Origin: a virus
DNA: 21,372 bases
Strand: one strand, 5' to 3'
IMG/VR virus record: IMGVR_UViG_3300033571_018606
Coordinates: 1-21,372 of that record
Of this stretch, positions 6,538 to 14,776 are shown in pieces; the stretch's first letter is position 1, and every line of letters begins with the position of its first letter. The notes beneath the pieces are model-generated. The model did no database searches. It was given only the letters and a program-made list of their open reading frames with translations, and had not been told where the DNA came from. A program made the translations under genes and the position numbers.

Positions 6538-7551
6538 ATGACTACAAATCCTCAAGTACAAGGCCAGTTAATTGCTGCGACCTTAGAGAATATGTCAAAC
6601 AAAGCTATTGACAACATCTCAAACAACAACGCCCTTTTTTATAAAATGCGCCAAAATGGCTCGTTTAAATCAGAAAGCGGTGGTGATATTTTCCGTGAAA
6701 AACTTCTTTACCAAGAAAATACAAACGCACAATGGCAAGATGGTTACGCAGAATTTAATACTGATGCGCAAAACTATCTAACCTATGCTGACTTTAATCA
6801 AAAAGCTATCACTTCATCAATTCCTTTTTACGACCTTGACATTTCTCAAAACCAAGGCAAAGAAAAATTGATTGATTTGGTTAAAACTGGTGTTGATTCA
6901 ACTTTAATTGGCTTGACTAACATTCTTTCAGAAAGTCTTTATTCTGATGGTTCTAATACAAGCGAATTAGAAGGTTTGCAACTTTTGATTTCTAAAACTC
7001 CTACTACTGGGACAGTTGGTGGAATCGATCGCGCAACTTATGATTTCTGGAGAAACCAAGTTTATGATTTTTCTGTTGCTGGCGTAGCTCCTTCTTCTAC
7101 TACTATCCAAAATGCAATGAATAAATTGTATTTAGACTGTTTAGTACAAGGTGCAATGAACGCTCCTGATACCATCGTTGCCGATGCTACTTATTGGGAT
7201 TATTTTAGAGCTTCTTTAACTGATATTCAACGCGTAACTTCTGCTAAAATGGCTGAAGCTGGTTTTGATGTTATTAGATTTAAAAATGCTGATGTAGTTT
7301 ACGACCCTAATTGTCCAGTATCTACTATGTACTTTTTAAATTCTAAGCATCTTAAATTGAAATACTTGGCTATTAAAAATAGTGATGGAAAATCAGGTTC
7401 TTTGAAAGGTGATAATGCTTCACTTGCTCAAATGTTTACTGCTTTGCCTTCAACTCGCCCAGTAAATCAAGCTGTTAATATTCACCCAGTTATGGGCTTG
7501 ATGAACTTAACAATTGATAACTGCCGTACTTCTGGCGTTATTTGCGCTTAA
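6538..7551 (+). CDS. Major capsid protein (337 aa)
   Basis: The main shell subunit, of HK97-like fold by family and length. The N-terminal region contains the recognisable GGDIFREKLLYQENTNAQWQ (48-67), corresponding to the strand and E-loop region of this capsid family. Further segments are AQMFTALPSTRPVNQAVNIH and a Cys-containing C-terminus (IDNCRTSGVICA). It lies directly after the scaffold-like gene and before a decoration-like gene, the canonical order. There is no Shine-Dalgarno; the leader is A/T only (TTTAATTAAAA), notable for what should be the most abundant virion protein. There is no sign of an N-terminal processed delta domain. Confidence 0.88.
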   Translation: MTTNPQVQGQLIAATLENMSNKAIDNISNNNALFYKMRQNGSFKSESGGDIFREKLLYQENTNAQWQDGYAEFNTDAQNYLTYADFNQKAITSSIPFYDLDISQNQGKEKLIDLVKTGVDSTLIGLTNILSESLYSDGSNTSELEGLQLLISKTPTTGTVGGIDRATYDFWRNQVYDFSVAGVAPSSTTIQNAMNKLYLDCLVQGAMNAPDTIVADATYWDYFRASLTDIQRVTSAKMAEAGFDVIRFKNADVVYDPNCPVSTMYFLNSKHLKLKYLAIKNSDGKSGSLKGDNASLAQMFTALPSTRPVNQAVNIHPVMGLMNLTIDNCRTSGVICA

Positions 7552-7570
7552 CATTTAATTTAATTTATTT

Positions 7571-8074
7571 ATGAACTTAAAATTTAGAGAACAGACAACT
7601 GTTACCTCATTATCTCCAACTCAAGTAGATACTTCTGCGGTTACTCCAATTGGAACTATCGTAAAAGCATTTGATACTGACCCAGCGACTAACTATGGTG
7701 AAGTAGAGTTGGTTTACTTAAAGGCTGGCGCTATTGAAGCTGTCGGCTCAGTGGTTACTTTCAGCGGTGAATACACAACTGCTTTAGCGGTTGCTAATGC
7801 TATTGGAAATATTGCTGTTTCTATTTCAGTAAAAGCTGTTGACGAGTTCGGTTGGTATGTTGTGCGTGGTAATGTACCAGCGTTAGTACTAGCTGGATTT
7901 GTTAAAGATGTAAAATGTTTCTTAACCGCTACTCCTGGGTCACTTGATGACGCGGCTGTTGTTGGTGACGACATTTTTGCTTCTTTATCAATTACTGCTA
8001 TCAACACCCCTTCTGCGGGCTTGGCAGTAATTAATGTTAATCGTTCGTTTGTAACAGATGGATTAGCGGCTTAA
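7571..8074 (+). CDS. Putative head decoration protein (167 aa)
   Basis: A Val/Ala/Gly-rich, mostly beta protein immediately downstream of the major capsid gene, where podoviruses often encode a capsid-surface decoration or cement protein. The segment DEFGWYVVRGNVPAL (about 93-107), followed by the alternating hydrophobic pattern AGFVKDVKCFLTATPGSLDD, matches my recollection of such proteins (a G-W-Y-x-x-R-G core). The C-terminus is GLAVINVNRSFV. No signal peptide or membrane helix. The gene is followed within 10 nt by a perfect hairpin, so it is probably the last gene of the capsid block. Assignment is by context plus a weak pattern. Confidence 0.6.
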   Translation: MNLKFREQTTVTSLSPTQVDTSAVTPIGTIVKAFDTDPATNYGEVELVYLKAGAIEAVGSVVTFSGEYTTALAVANAIGNIAVSISVKAVDEFGWYVVRGNVPALVLAGFVKDVKCFLTATPGSLDDAAVVGDDIFASLSITAINTPSAGLAVINVNRSFVTDGLAA

Positions 8075-8081
8075 CTACCTT

Positions 8082-8107
8082 AGGGGAGTGGGTAAATTCA
8101 CTCCCCT
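8082..8107 (+). terminator. Perfect 9-bp hairpin with 8-nt loop after the capsid block
   Basis: AGGGGAGTG (8082-8090), loop GGTAAATT, CACTCCCCT (8099-8107). The stem is perfect and GC-rich. It is followed by TCTAATATT, not a real T-run, so it is an imperfect intrinsic terminator or attenuator, or an mRNA 3'-end stabiliser. It separates the capsid genes from the connector genes. Confidence 0.65.
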
Positions 8108-8134
8108 TCTAATATTAATAAACAAAGGCATCAA

Positions 8135-8656
8135 ATGAAAAATATTAAAAAAATATCATCTACCTATACTTATCCAGCAAAAAGTAAATCTTCACCAGCT
8201 ATTGAAGTTGGTTTCTTTTTAGATTCGAGGTTAGACAGATATGACAATGTTTTGAGGAAAATTAATGTAACTGACAAATATGGTCAAAACCATGTTATAG
8301 AATATTTTGGCAAATCTTTAATGATTTCAGTCAAGACTTCTTCTAAAACAACTATGGTGAGAAGAGCTAATAGAGATGATTTAGTTAAATATAAAGAAGC
8401 TTATTTTTCTTATCTAAGCGAATTAACTCTTGAAGATAAAAAACTTCACGAAGTAAAAACTTATTTGTTTTTGGAAGAACTGCCGCCAGTTGAGGATAAA
8501 ATTGCTATTGGAACTAGCGTAGTTAAAAACGACGAGTTAGATAGCGCTAAATCTGAAATTGCGGCATTAAAAGCTGAATTAGAAAAATCCAAAGAAAAAC
8601 CTAAAAAAGCTAAAGCTTCCGCTAAAGCTGAACCAGAATCAGAAAAATCTGAATAG
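8135..8656 (+). CDS. Hypothetical virion-region protein with Lys/Ala-rich tail (173 aa)
   Basis: The N-terminal 130 residues form an unrecognised, mainly beta-looking domain (KINVTDKYGQNHVIEYFGKS). The last 40 residues are a low-complexity helical tail of Lys, Ala and Glu (SEIAALKAELEKSKEK, then PKKAKASAKAEPESEKSE), which reads as a short coiled coil ending in a disordered charged tail. The gene sits between the capsid block and the head-tail adaptor, starts right after the hairpin at 8082-8107, and ends 2 nt before the adaptor gene. The start context AAAGGCATCAAATG resembles those at 4281 and 4564. Possible roles are a head-completion or DNA-contacting minor head protein. This is inference only. 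Confidence 0.6.
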   Translation: MKNIKKISSTYTYPAKSKSSPAIEVGFFLDSRLDRYDNVLRKINVTDKYGQNHVIEYFGKSLMISVKTSSKTTMVRRANRDDLVKYKEAYFSYLSELTLEDKKLHEVKTYLFLEELPPVEDKIAIGTSVVKNDELDSAKSEIAALKAELEKSKEKPKKAKASAKAEPESEKSE

Positions 8657-8658
8657 AT

Positions 8659-9366
8659 ATGACATTACTTAACATTTGCCAAAATACATTGAAACGCTGT
8701 AAAGCTAGTGAGATTCCTTCTACAATTGTTTCAAACAATACAGATACGGCAAAGTTAGTATTTTCTGCGGCAAGAGATGGCACTGTAATTGTAAGAGAGG
8801 CAACTAATTGGCAAAAGCTAATAAAGTTGCATGAATTTGCTACAGTGGCATCTCAAGCCATTTATGATTTACCTAGCGATATTGAAGACACTAAATTGAT
8901 TCCAAATACTTTTTGGAACAAAACAACTAGATTTCAATTAGAAGGGCCGTTAAATTTAGGGGACTGGCAGTTGCTAAAAAACTGGCCGTTAATCTCTACT
9001 ATTATTCAGAACTTTATTATTTTAAATAATAAGGTCAATATCTTTCCAGTACCAACCTCGATAGCTTCTTTGAATTATCTTTATATTACTAATGAGATTA
9101 TTCGCGCAGAAGATGGAAGTGAACAAAGCGAATGGTTAGCGGATGATGATTATTCTGTACTAAATGAGTATGCAATTGAGTTACAGACATCTTGGATATA
9201 TCTAAAACAATTGGGCCGCCCTTATGATGAAGAAAAGCTTAAGGCTGACAATTATTTAGCGGAACTTGTTAAGCAAGATGGCTCAAGAAAAGTAATTGGC
9301 GTTAATATGAGAGAGATTGGACCTTACAGACCAAATGTTTCTTGGTTGGGGGCTGTTATCAGATAA
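8659..9366 (+). CDS. Head-tail adaptor protein (235 aa)
   Basis: Predicted to form the ring under the portal to which the short tail attaches. The N-terminus MTLLNICQNTLKRCKASEIP followed by NNTDTAKLVFSAARDG matches the opening helices of phage adaptor proteins (gp6-like or SU10-type). The centre carries YDLPSDI, WQLLKNWP and FPVPTSIASLNYLYITN, a repeated feature of these proteins in which a beta sheet packs on the helix bundle. It ends MREIGPYRPNVSWLGAVIR. Length and position between head and tail-hub genes agree. The stop overlaps the next start (TAATG). The exact adaptor subfamily is uncertain. Confidence 0.7.
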   Translation: MTLLNICQNTLKRCKASEIPSTIVSNNTDTAKLVFSAARDGTVIVREATNWQKLIKLHEFATVASQAIYDLPSDIEDTKLIPNTFWNKTTRFQLEGPLNLGDWQLLKNWPLISTIIQNFIILNNKVNIFPVPTSIASLNYLYITNEIIRAEDGSEQSEWLADDDYSVLNEYAIELQTSWIYLKQLGRPYDEEKLKADNYLAELVKQDGSRKVIGVNMREIGPYRPNVSWLGAVIR

Positions 9367-10889
9367 TGTTTCAAGTAAGATCTAATAGAAATAAAATTGC
9401 GGCAGAAAGGGCAAGTTTAGGTAACGTTTTAACCATTCCCTTTGGAACTGGCGGCCTAAACACTAAAGACCCCTTGCCGTCTATGCCTGCACAAGATTGC
9501 GTTATTTGCGAAAACTTTATTGTGGAAAATGATAGGATTGTTTCAAGAGCTGGTTTTACCAATGCAGTTGATACTTTTGCATTTACCGACCCCGTAGAAT
9601 CATTATTTGAATATACCGGCGTAAATGCTACTCAAATTATTAGTTGCGCCGGTTCTAAAATTTATAAAGAACTTACACCAGTTGAAATAGGAACTGGATT
9701 TGCTAGTGCTCGCTGGCAAGGTTTAATGATGAATGATTATCTGCTTCTTTTTAATGGCGCAGATACGCCTCAAAAATACGATGGAACTACATTAACTGAC
9801 AATGTATTAACAGGAACATCTTTTACGCCTGAAAATCTAGTAGGTGCAACTAATTTTAAGAATAGATTAATTGCTTGGGAAAATAACGCTTGTGGATTTT
9901 GGTATGGCGAAAGTGACGCAATAAGCGGGGCTTTATTATTCTTTGATTTATCTTTCATAACCAAGAAAGGTGGCTATGTTGTTGCCTGCGCCACCTGGTC
10001 TTATGATTCCTCTGGTGGAACTGGCTTGCAAGCTCGGTTAGTTATTTTTATGTCTTCTGGCGAAGCTCTGGTTTATGAGGGCACTAATCCAAGTGATGCG
10101 GATGCTTGGGCTATTATTGGCAGATTTAAAGTTGCCCCTCCCATTTCTCAAAGAGCTTTTTTAGAATATTCTGGCGATATTCTTTTAATTAATCGATACG
10201 ATTTAATTACTTTTAGCGAAGTGTTTTCTAGCGGAGAGAATCCAAATACTCAATCAAAACTCGTTGGAGCTATCAAGACAGCTGTAAGTGCTTATGGTTT
10301 AAATTTTGGCTGGCAAATGATTAATCATCCAGACAGTGCTTTGATCATTATTAATGTGCCTAATTCTGCATTGGAATTTACTCAATATGTCATAAACACA
10401 AGAAGCGGTGGCTGCTCTAAATTTACAGGTATGAACGCTCATTGCTTTGGTATATATGATAACAATTTATATTTTGGTGGAGAAACTAAAGTCTACCAAG
10501 CTTTAAGCGGCTCTAGTGATGATGGTGAATTTTTAAACATAGATATTCAAACGTCCTATAATAATTTAGGTTCTAATTTTGAAAAAACTTTAAATTACAT
10601 TAAGCCATTTTTAGCAATTGATACCGACACTAATTTTAGTTATTCGATTAATTACGATTTTAAGACTTCTGACTTAGCCACTAGCGAATTAGTATCAACA
10701 GAGGGTAATTTCTGGGATACTTTTTTCTGGGATGAGGTTTATTGGTCTGCCGAATCTGAAATTAAATCAGTACAATATGGTGTAAGCGGCCAAGGAATCT
10801 ATGTAAGTTATAGAATTAATACAAGTATTAAAAATGCCAGTGTAGCTTTTTATAACATACTTTATTCTTTTGAAAACAACGCTTTATAA
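9366..10889 (+). CDS. Tail hub/stopper-like structural protein, P22 gp10-like (507 aa)
   Basis: The N-terminal signature GGLNTKDPLPSMPAQD followed by CVICENFIVENDRIVSRAGF (about residues 29-63) is typical of podoviral tail proteins that plug or extend the tail below the adaptor. The body contains many strand-rich blades (ARWQGLMMNDYLLLFNGADT, KNRLIAWENNACGFWYGES, SAYGLNFGWQMINHPDSAL), consistent with a beta-propeller. I chose ATG 9366 in the TAATG overlap with the adaptor; an in-frame TTG at 9342 would add eight residues inside that gene. A perfect hairpin follows 12 nt after the stop. Which P22 protein it replaces is inferred from order and length. Confidence 0.7.
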   Translation: MFQVRSNRNKIAAERASLGNVLTIPFGTGGLNTKDPLPSMPAQDCVICENFIVENDRIVSRAGFTNAVDTFAFTDPVESLFEYTGVNATQIISCAGSKIYKELTPVEIGTGFASARWQGLMMNDYLLLFNGADTPQKYDGTTLTDNVLTGTSFTPENLVGATNFKNRLIAWENNACGFWYGESDAISGALLFFDLSFITKKGGYVVACATWSYDSSGGTGLQARLVIFMSSGEALVYEGTNPSDADAWAIIGRFKVAPPISQRAFLEYSGDILLINRYDLITFSEVFSSGENPNTQSKLVGAIKTAVSAYGLNFGWQMINHPDSALIIINVPNSALEFTQYVINTRSGGCSKFTGMNAHCFGIYDNNLYFGGETKVYQALSGSSDDGEFLNIDIQTSYNNLGSNFEKTLNYIKPFLAIDTDTNFSYSINYDFKTSDLATSELVSTEGNFWDTFFWDEVYWSAESEIKSVQYGVSGQGIYVSYRINTSIKNASVAFYNILYSFENNAL

Positions 10890-10901
10890 TTTTTATTCTT
10901 G

Positions 10902-10927
10902 GCAGGAGAGTGATGCCGCTCTCCTGC
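10902..10927 (+). terminator. Perfect 9-bp hairpin with 8-nt loop after the tail-hub gene
   Basis: GCAGGAGAG (10902-10910), loop TGATGCCG (10911-10918), CTCTCCTGC (10919-10927). Same stem and loop size as the hairpin at 8082-8107. The 3' flank is TTGCAATAC, so there is no U-run and strict intrinsic termination is doubtful. The loop is complementary over 7 nt to the loop of the hairpin at 14729-14758. Confidence 0.65.
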
Positions 10928-10956
10928 TTGCAATACAAATTAAATTTTAAATTATC

Positions 10957-11916
10957 ATGGGATTTGGAACTAAATTAAAAGGAGCTTTAGGATTAAGTGC
11001 TGGCCCAAAAGGTTCTTTCACTTCTGGTCAAGAACTTGTTAGACAGCAAGATAATCTTAATCGCTACAATATTAACTCAGCTTTTGGCTCAAGAAATTTT
11101 ACAACTGATGCCGGTGGTAGAAGTGTCTTAAATATTGAAGAGAGTCCTTATCAAAAAGCACTAAGAGGAATGCAGGAACAGCAAGCTTTAGATATTTTTG
11201 GCTCAAAAGCTCCTAGCGCTGAAGACTTTTTGCAACAAGGAAAAGATGTGAGCAACGCTTTGTATGAAAGCTCAATGTATAATTTGCGACCAGAATTTGC
11301 TTCACAAGATACAAATCTTACTGATTATTTAAGCAATCGAGGCATTCCTCTTAATTCAGATGCTTATAGAAAAGCTCTTAGCAGCTTAAGAAGAGATCGA
11401 GGTGGCCAGTTAAATCAATTAGGCTTACAAGCTACACTCGCTGGCGCTCAAGAACAAGATAGACTGGTCAGGCTTGCGGAATCTCAGAGAGCGGCAAGAC
11501 TGGCAGAGACTGGTAGCGCCACCCAAGGAATCGATCTTGGCCTATTTGGAGATGTTTCTGGTATTGATGCGGCCGGTATTATTTCTGGTCAAGAGGGAGC
11601 TTCAAATGCTTATAATTTAAGTAGATTCCAAGATTCTCAAGCTAGAAGAAGCAAAGCTGTAAATGAAACTATCAAGGGTGGAGCTACAGCAGCAGCAGCG
11701 CTTCTTTCTGATATAAATTTAAAAGAAAATATCAAAAAAACTGGACAAAAAAATGGTTTTAATATTTATGAATTTAATTACAAAGGCAAACCAGAGCGTT
11801 ACAGCGGTGTTATGGCTCAAGAAGTGCAGGAAATTATGCCCGAGGCAGTAGCCAACAAAGGTGACTTTTTGGCAGTATTTTACGATAAAATTGGTATCGA
11901 ATTTAAACAAATATAA
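10957..11916 (+). CDS. Helical virion protein with C-terminal S74 chaperone/peptidase domain (319 aa)
   Basis: Residues 1-245 are largely helical and Gln/Arg/Ala-rich (LVRQQDNLNRYNINSAFG, EQDRLVRLAESQRAARLAE), unlike a fibre. The last 69 residues are a short Peptidase_S74-type intramolecular chaperone: SDINLKENI (251-259) contains the conserved Ser-Asp where the family self-cleaves, NGFNIYEFNYKG follows, and GVMAQEVQEIMPEAV (284-298) is the second hallmark. Family members release the chaperone once the partner domain folds. The gene sits at the head of the three-gene group with the putative ejection proteins, so a role as a small internal or tail-assembly protein is likely. It ends 2 nt before the next gene. 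Confidence 0.72.
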   Translation: MGFGTKLKGALGLSAGPKGSFTSGQELVRQQDNLNRYNINSAFGSRNFTTDAGGRSVLNIEESPYQKALRGMQEQQALDIFGSKAPSAEDFLQQGKDVSNALYESSMYNLRPEFASQDTNLTDYLSNRGIPLNSDAYRKALSSLRRDRGGQLNQLGLQATLAGAQEQDRLVRLAESQRAARLAETGSATQGIDLGLFGDVSGIDAAGIISGQEGASNAYNLSRFQDSQARRSKAVNETIKGGATAAAALLSDINLKENIKKTGQKNGFNIYEFNYKGKPERYSGVMAQEVQEIMPEAVANKGDFLAVFYDKIGIEFKQI

Positions 11917-11918
11917 CT

Positions 11919-12917
11919 ATGGAAAACCCTAATATTATTTCTTTAGCTCAACAATTAGGCGCTAAAAATCTTCTTAAAAATCAGTTTTCTTCTAACCCTC
12001 TTACTCAAAAATATTTTACTGCAAGAGGGGCCTCTCAAAATGCCGAAGAGCAATTGCAATCTACCACAACTCCACTAGGGGCTATTTCAAGTGGACTTGC
12101 GCTTTATATGCAAAGAAAGCAAGAAAATAAAACTTTAGAAGAGTTGAATCAACAAATGCAAGTTGAGCAGCAAGTTAAAACTGCAAGAAGAGAGTCTTTA
12201 ATTAATGCTTTACCAGAGGATAGAAGGGTAATTGGCGATGCTTTGGATGACGAAGAGTTACCAAAATATGTGATGCAAATTCTTACCCCTCCAAGCGAAG
12301 AAGATAAACTTGCCCTTGAAAATAAAAGATTACAAAATCAAAAGCTTCGTAAAGATATTAATCAAGTTGGCAAAGTTTCTTCTAGTGGTGATAATGGTGA
12401 AAAAGCTCCCGCTGGCTATAGATTTACTCGAACTGGCGATTTAGAGGCTATTGCAGGCGGCCCAGCTACTAAACAAAGTGCAGAGGCGGCGGGAAAAATT
12501 GCTTTAATAAAGCAAGGACTGAGTGATGTAGAGGCCTTTGAAAGTCAAATTAAAAATAAAGATGGCTCTTTTGATCGAGCTAAAATTGCTGGACTGAGAG
12601 TTTACGGAAGACCAAACGCTAGAGACGAATATTCTAAACTGAATAACTCTTTAAATGCAAGATTGCGCCTTGAATCTGGTGCTGCCGTACCCGAGCAAGA
12701 AGTAAAAAGAGCTTTTGAAACATTTGCACCTAATCCTCTTGATAGTGACGCAACAATTCAATCAAAACTTGGTAGAATGAAAGAATTTTTTAGTGGTGCG
12801 CAAACAGAGATTGGACAAGGAAGGGGTGCAGATCCAGTAAAGCCAGTTGAGCAAAATAAAAGCGTACAATCTAACGACAAAAAGCAAGCTTTAAAAAACA
12901 AATACGGTCTTAATTAA
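11919..12917 (+). CDS. Putative internal virion/ejection protein (332 aa)
   Basis: A helical protein with a pronounced Glu/Gln/Lys coiled-coil region (ENKTLEELNQQMQVEQQVK, about 69-87) and a linker PAGYRFTRTGDLEAIAGGPA (164-183). That linker pattern is one I associate with podoviral internal virion or DNA-transfer proteins. A later block, LNARLRLESGAAVPEQEVKR (245-264) followed by AFETFAPNP, also recurs in such proteins. The C-terminus ends KKQALKNKYGLN. In P22, three ejection proteins (gp7, gp20, gp16) are encoded at this position and injected ahead of the DNA. The assignment to that role is by context and these patterns, not by alignment. It abuts the next gene directly (TAAATG). Confidence 0.65.
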   Translation: MENPNIISLAQQLGAKNLLKNQFSSNPLTQKYFTARGASQNAEEQLQSTTTPLGAISSGLALYMQRKQENKTLEELNQQMQVEQQVKTARRESLINALPEDRRVIGDALDDEELPKYVMQILTPPSEEDKLALENKRLQNQKLRKDINQVGKVSSSGDNGEKAPAGYRFTRTGDLEAIAGGPATKQSAEAAGKIALIKQGLSDVEAFESQIKNKDGSFDRAKIAGLRVYGRPNARDEYSKLNNSLNARLRLESGAAVPEQEVKRAFETFAPNPLDSDATIQSKLGRMKEFFSGAQTEIGQGRGADPVKPVEQNKSVQSNDKKQALKNKYGLN

Positions 12918-14696
12918 ATGAAAGATATAAACTTAGTAAAAGACAATGTTAGAAAAATGATCGATCAGGATGCGCCCGAATCCGACATTGACGAATATCT
13001 TAGCCTTGAAGGTTATACACCAGACCAACTAAGGCAGCCTCAGCAACCAATACGACAACCTCAAGAAGAGGGTTCGATGCTTGGAAACCTTGCAAGAGGC
13101 CTTCCTGTTGGATTAGGACGCGCAGCAACTGGATTTGTGCAAGCTGCAACTGATTTAGGAGAGGGCGCAGCTAATAGAGTTGAAAGAGCTATTTATGGCG
13201 ATGAGCCAATGCAAAAAGAAACTTTTGGAAGCCGTCTAGCTAGTCAAGTTCAACAACAAAATCAACAATTAGAGCAACAGCCTTTGTCAACAAGGATTGG
13301 CGTTGGATTAGGAGAAATTGCGCCTTATTTGGCAACTGGTAGCGGAACTGGCAAAATGGTTAGTTCTGCCGTTGGTGGCGGATTAGGAAGAGCTGCTGGC
13401 CTAGGGGCGGCGGGCGCTGTTGGTGGCGCTACTCAACAAGCTTTATCAGCTCAAGAGCAAGCTGGACTTGAGAATAGATTAGAAAAAACAGCGCAAGGTG
13501 GAGTGACTGGAGCTGCTTTTGGTGCTGGATTAGGTATTGTAGGAGAAGGATTAAAAGCAGCTAAAAATGTTGTAACATCAACAGGTAAGCAAATATATAA
13601 AGGTTTTAAAGCCCCAGAAATTGAAAAATTAGAAATAATTGGAAACGATATTAAGGAAATTTCTAGTGGTCTTTATAACCAAGTTAAGGAATCTGGCGCA
13701 ACTTTTAAACCAGATGCAATTAGAATGGTTTTAAATGATATTGACAAATCAGTTAAAGATGGCGGAACTTTATTTAAAACAAACCACCCAAAGACAATTT
13801 CTCTTTTAAGCGAGATCAAAAAAGACATAGCCACAAAGCAAAAAACTGGTCAATCAATTTCATTACCTGAACTAGATGAGTATCGCAAAGCCATTTCTAG
13901 CGCTATTCAAGATACAGTGGGAATCACGGGAAGGGTTAGTGATGATGGTAGAAGATTAACCAAAGCTATTAGCGCTATTGATAATTTTTTAAATAATTCT
14001 CAACCAGAAAAAGTTTTGCAATCGGGAAATTCAGAAGTTTTTAATTTGTATAAACAAGCAAAAGGCGAGTGGCAAAGATACGCCAAATTTGATTCAATCC
14101 AAAATATAATTAAAAGAGCGGATGGTGACCCAAATAGATTAAAAACTTTAGTAAAAAACTTTGTTGATAATCCTAAAAAAACTAGCGGCTTTAATAAGTT
14201 AGAATTAGACGCACTTAAAAAGGCTTCCGAAAATTCTAACGCCGAAGGTTTATTCAAAGCTATTGGTAAATTTGGTTTTGATTTAGGAAGCGGCAGAAAC
14301 ATTGGCAATACTATCGTGCCAGGCGCTTCAATCCTTTATGGTGGTGCAAAAGGCTCTGGTATTGCGGCGGCCGGTACTTTAGCGAGGCAAGCTCAAAAAT
14401 TAGCGGCAAGAGGTAAGGTAGAAGATGTTTTAAACATAATTCGCGGCGCTAATCCGAAAGATACCCAGAAAATAATCAATAGCCTGCCAATAAAGACAAG
14501 AGATGTGATTTTAATGAATTTATTGAGCAAATCAGCTTTATCTCCCTCAGACGCAAATGCGGCAGAAATGGGAGATATGACTGAGCAAGGTTTTAGGAAT
14601 CAATTAGAACAAACTAGGCAGCAATATCCCTCCTTTGCGGGAGATATTAATGTTGACGAAGCAACTGAAAAATACAAGCAAAGATATTTAAAATAA
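12918..14696 (+). CDS. Putative ejection protein with Gly/Ala membrane-active region (592 aa)
   Basis: The largest of the three putative ejection genes. A charged N-terminus (VRKMIDQDAPESDIDEYLSL) leads to a Gln/Pro linker (36-52). Next come two Gly/Ala-rich hydrophobic stretches, about 54-95 (LPVGLGRAATGFVQAATDL) and about 126-216 (AVGGGLGRAAGLGAAGAVGG). These resemble the glycine-zipper, membrane-inserting segments of ejected proteins that help carry DNA across the envelope. Residues 225-420 are helical and charged, and a third Gly/Ala segment lies near 455-485 (YGGAKGSGIAAAGTLARQAQ). The C-terminus, after DANAAEMGDMTEQGFRNQLE, is a short helical tail. No muramidase motif was seen, so any wall-degrading role is unsupported. 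Confidence 0.65.
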   Translation: MKDINLVKDNVRKMIDQDAPESDIDEYLSLEGYTPDQLRQPQQPIRQPQEEGSMLGNLARGLPVGLGRAATGFVQAATDLGEGAANRVERAIYGDEPMQKETFGSRLASQVQQQNQQLEQQPLSTRIGVGLGEIAPYLATGSGTGKMVSSAVGGGLGRAAGLGAAGAVGGATQQALSAQEQAGLENRLEKTAQGGVTGAAFGAGLGIVGEGLKAAKNVVTSTGKQIYKGFKAPEIEKLEIIGNDIKEISSGLYNQVKESGATFKPDAIRMVLNDIDKSVKDGGTLFKTNHPKTISLLSEIKKDIATKQKTGQSISLPELDEYRKAISSAIQDTVGITGRVSDDGRRLTKAISAIDNFLNNSQPEKVLQSGNSEVFNLYKQAKGEWQRYAKFDSIQNIIKRADGDPNRLKTLVKNFVDNPKKTSGFNKLELDALKKASENSNAEGLFKAIGKFGFDLGSGRNIGNTIVPGASILYGGAKGSGIAAAGTLARQAQKLAARGKVEDVLNIIRGANPKDTQKIINSLPIKTRDVILMNLLSKSALSPSDANAAEMGDMTEQGFRNQLEQTRQQYPSFAGDINVDEATEKYKQRYLK

Positions 14697-14728
14697 TTCT
14701 TGCTAAACAAATTTGTAATATTAACTTT

Positions 14729-14758
14729 TTTTTAACGAAACGGCATCTTCGTTAAAAA
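14729..14758 (+). terminator. 11-bp AU-extended hairpin with 8-nt loop between ejection and fibre modules
   Basis: TTTTTAACGAA (14729-14739), loop ACGGCATC (14740-14747), TTCGTTAAAAA (14748-14758), all paired. The T-run lies on the 5' side of the stem on the + strand, and the 3' flank is TTAAATAC, so it does not fit a canonical terminator in either direction. It may end or process the message before the tail-fibre gene at 14777. Confidence 0.55.
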
Positions 14759-14776
14759 TTAAATACTTTTAACACT

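Noticed and set aside
9342-9365. TTG start for the tail-hub-like protein
   Set aside because: The TAATG overlap at 9364-9368 gives a standard coupled start.
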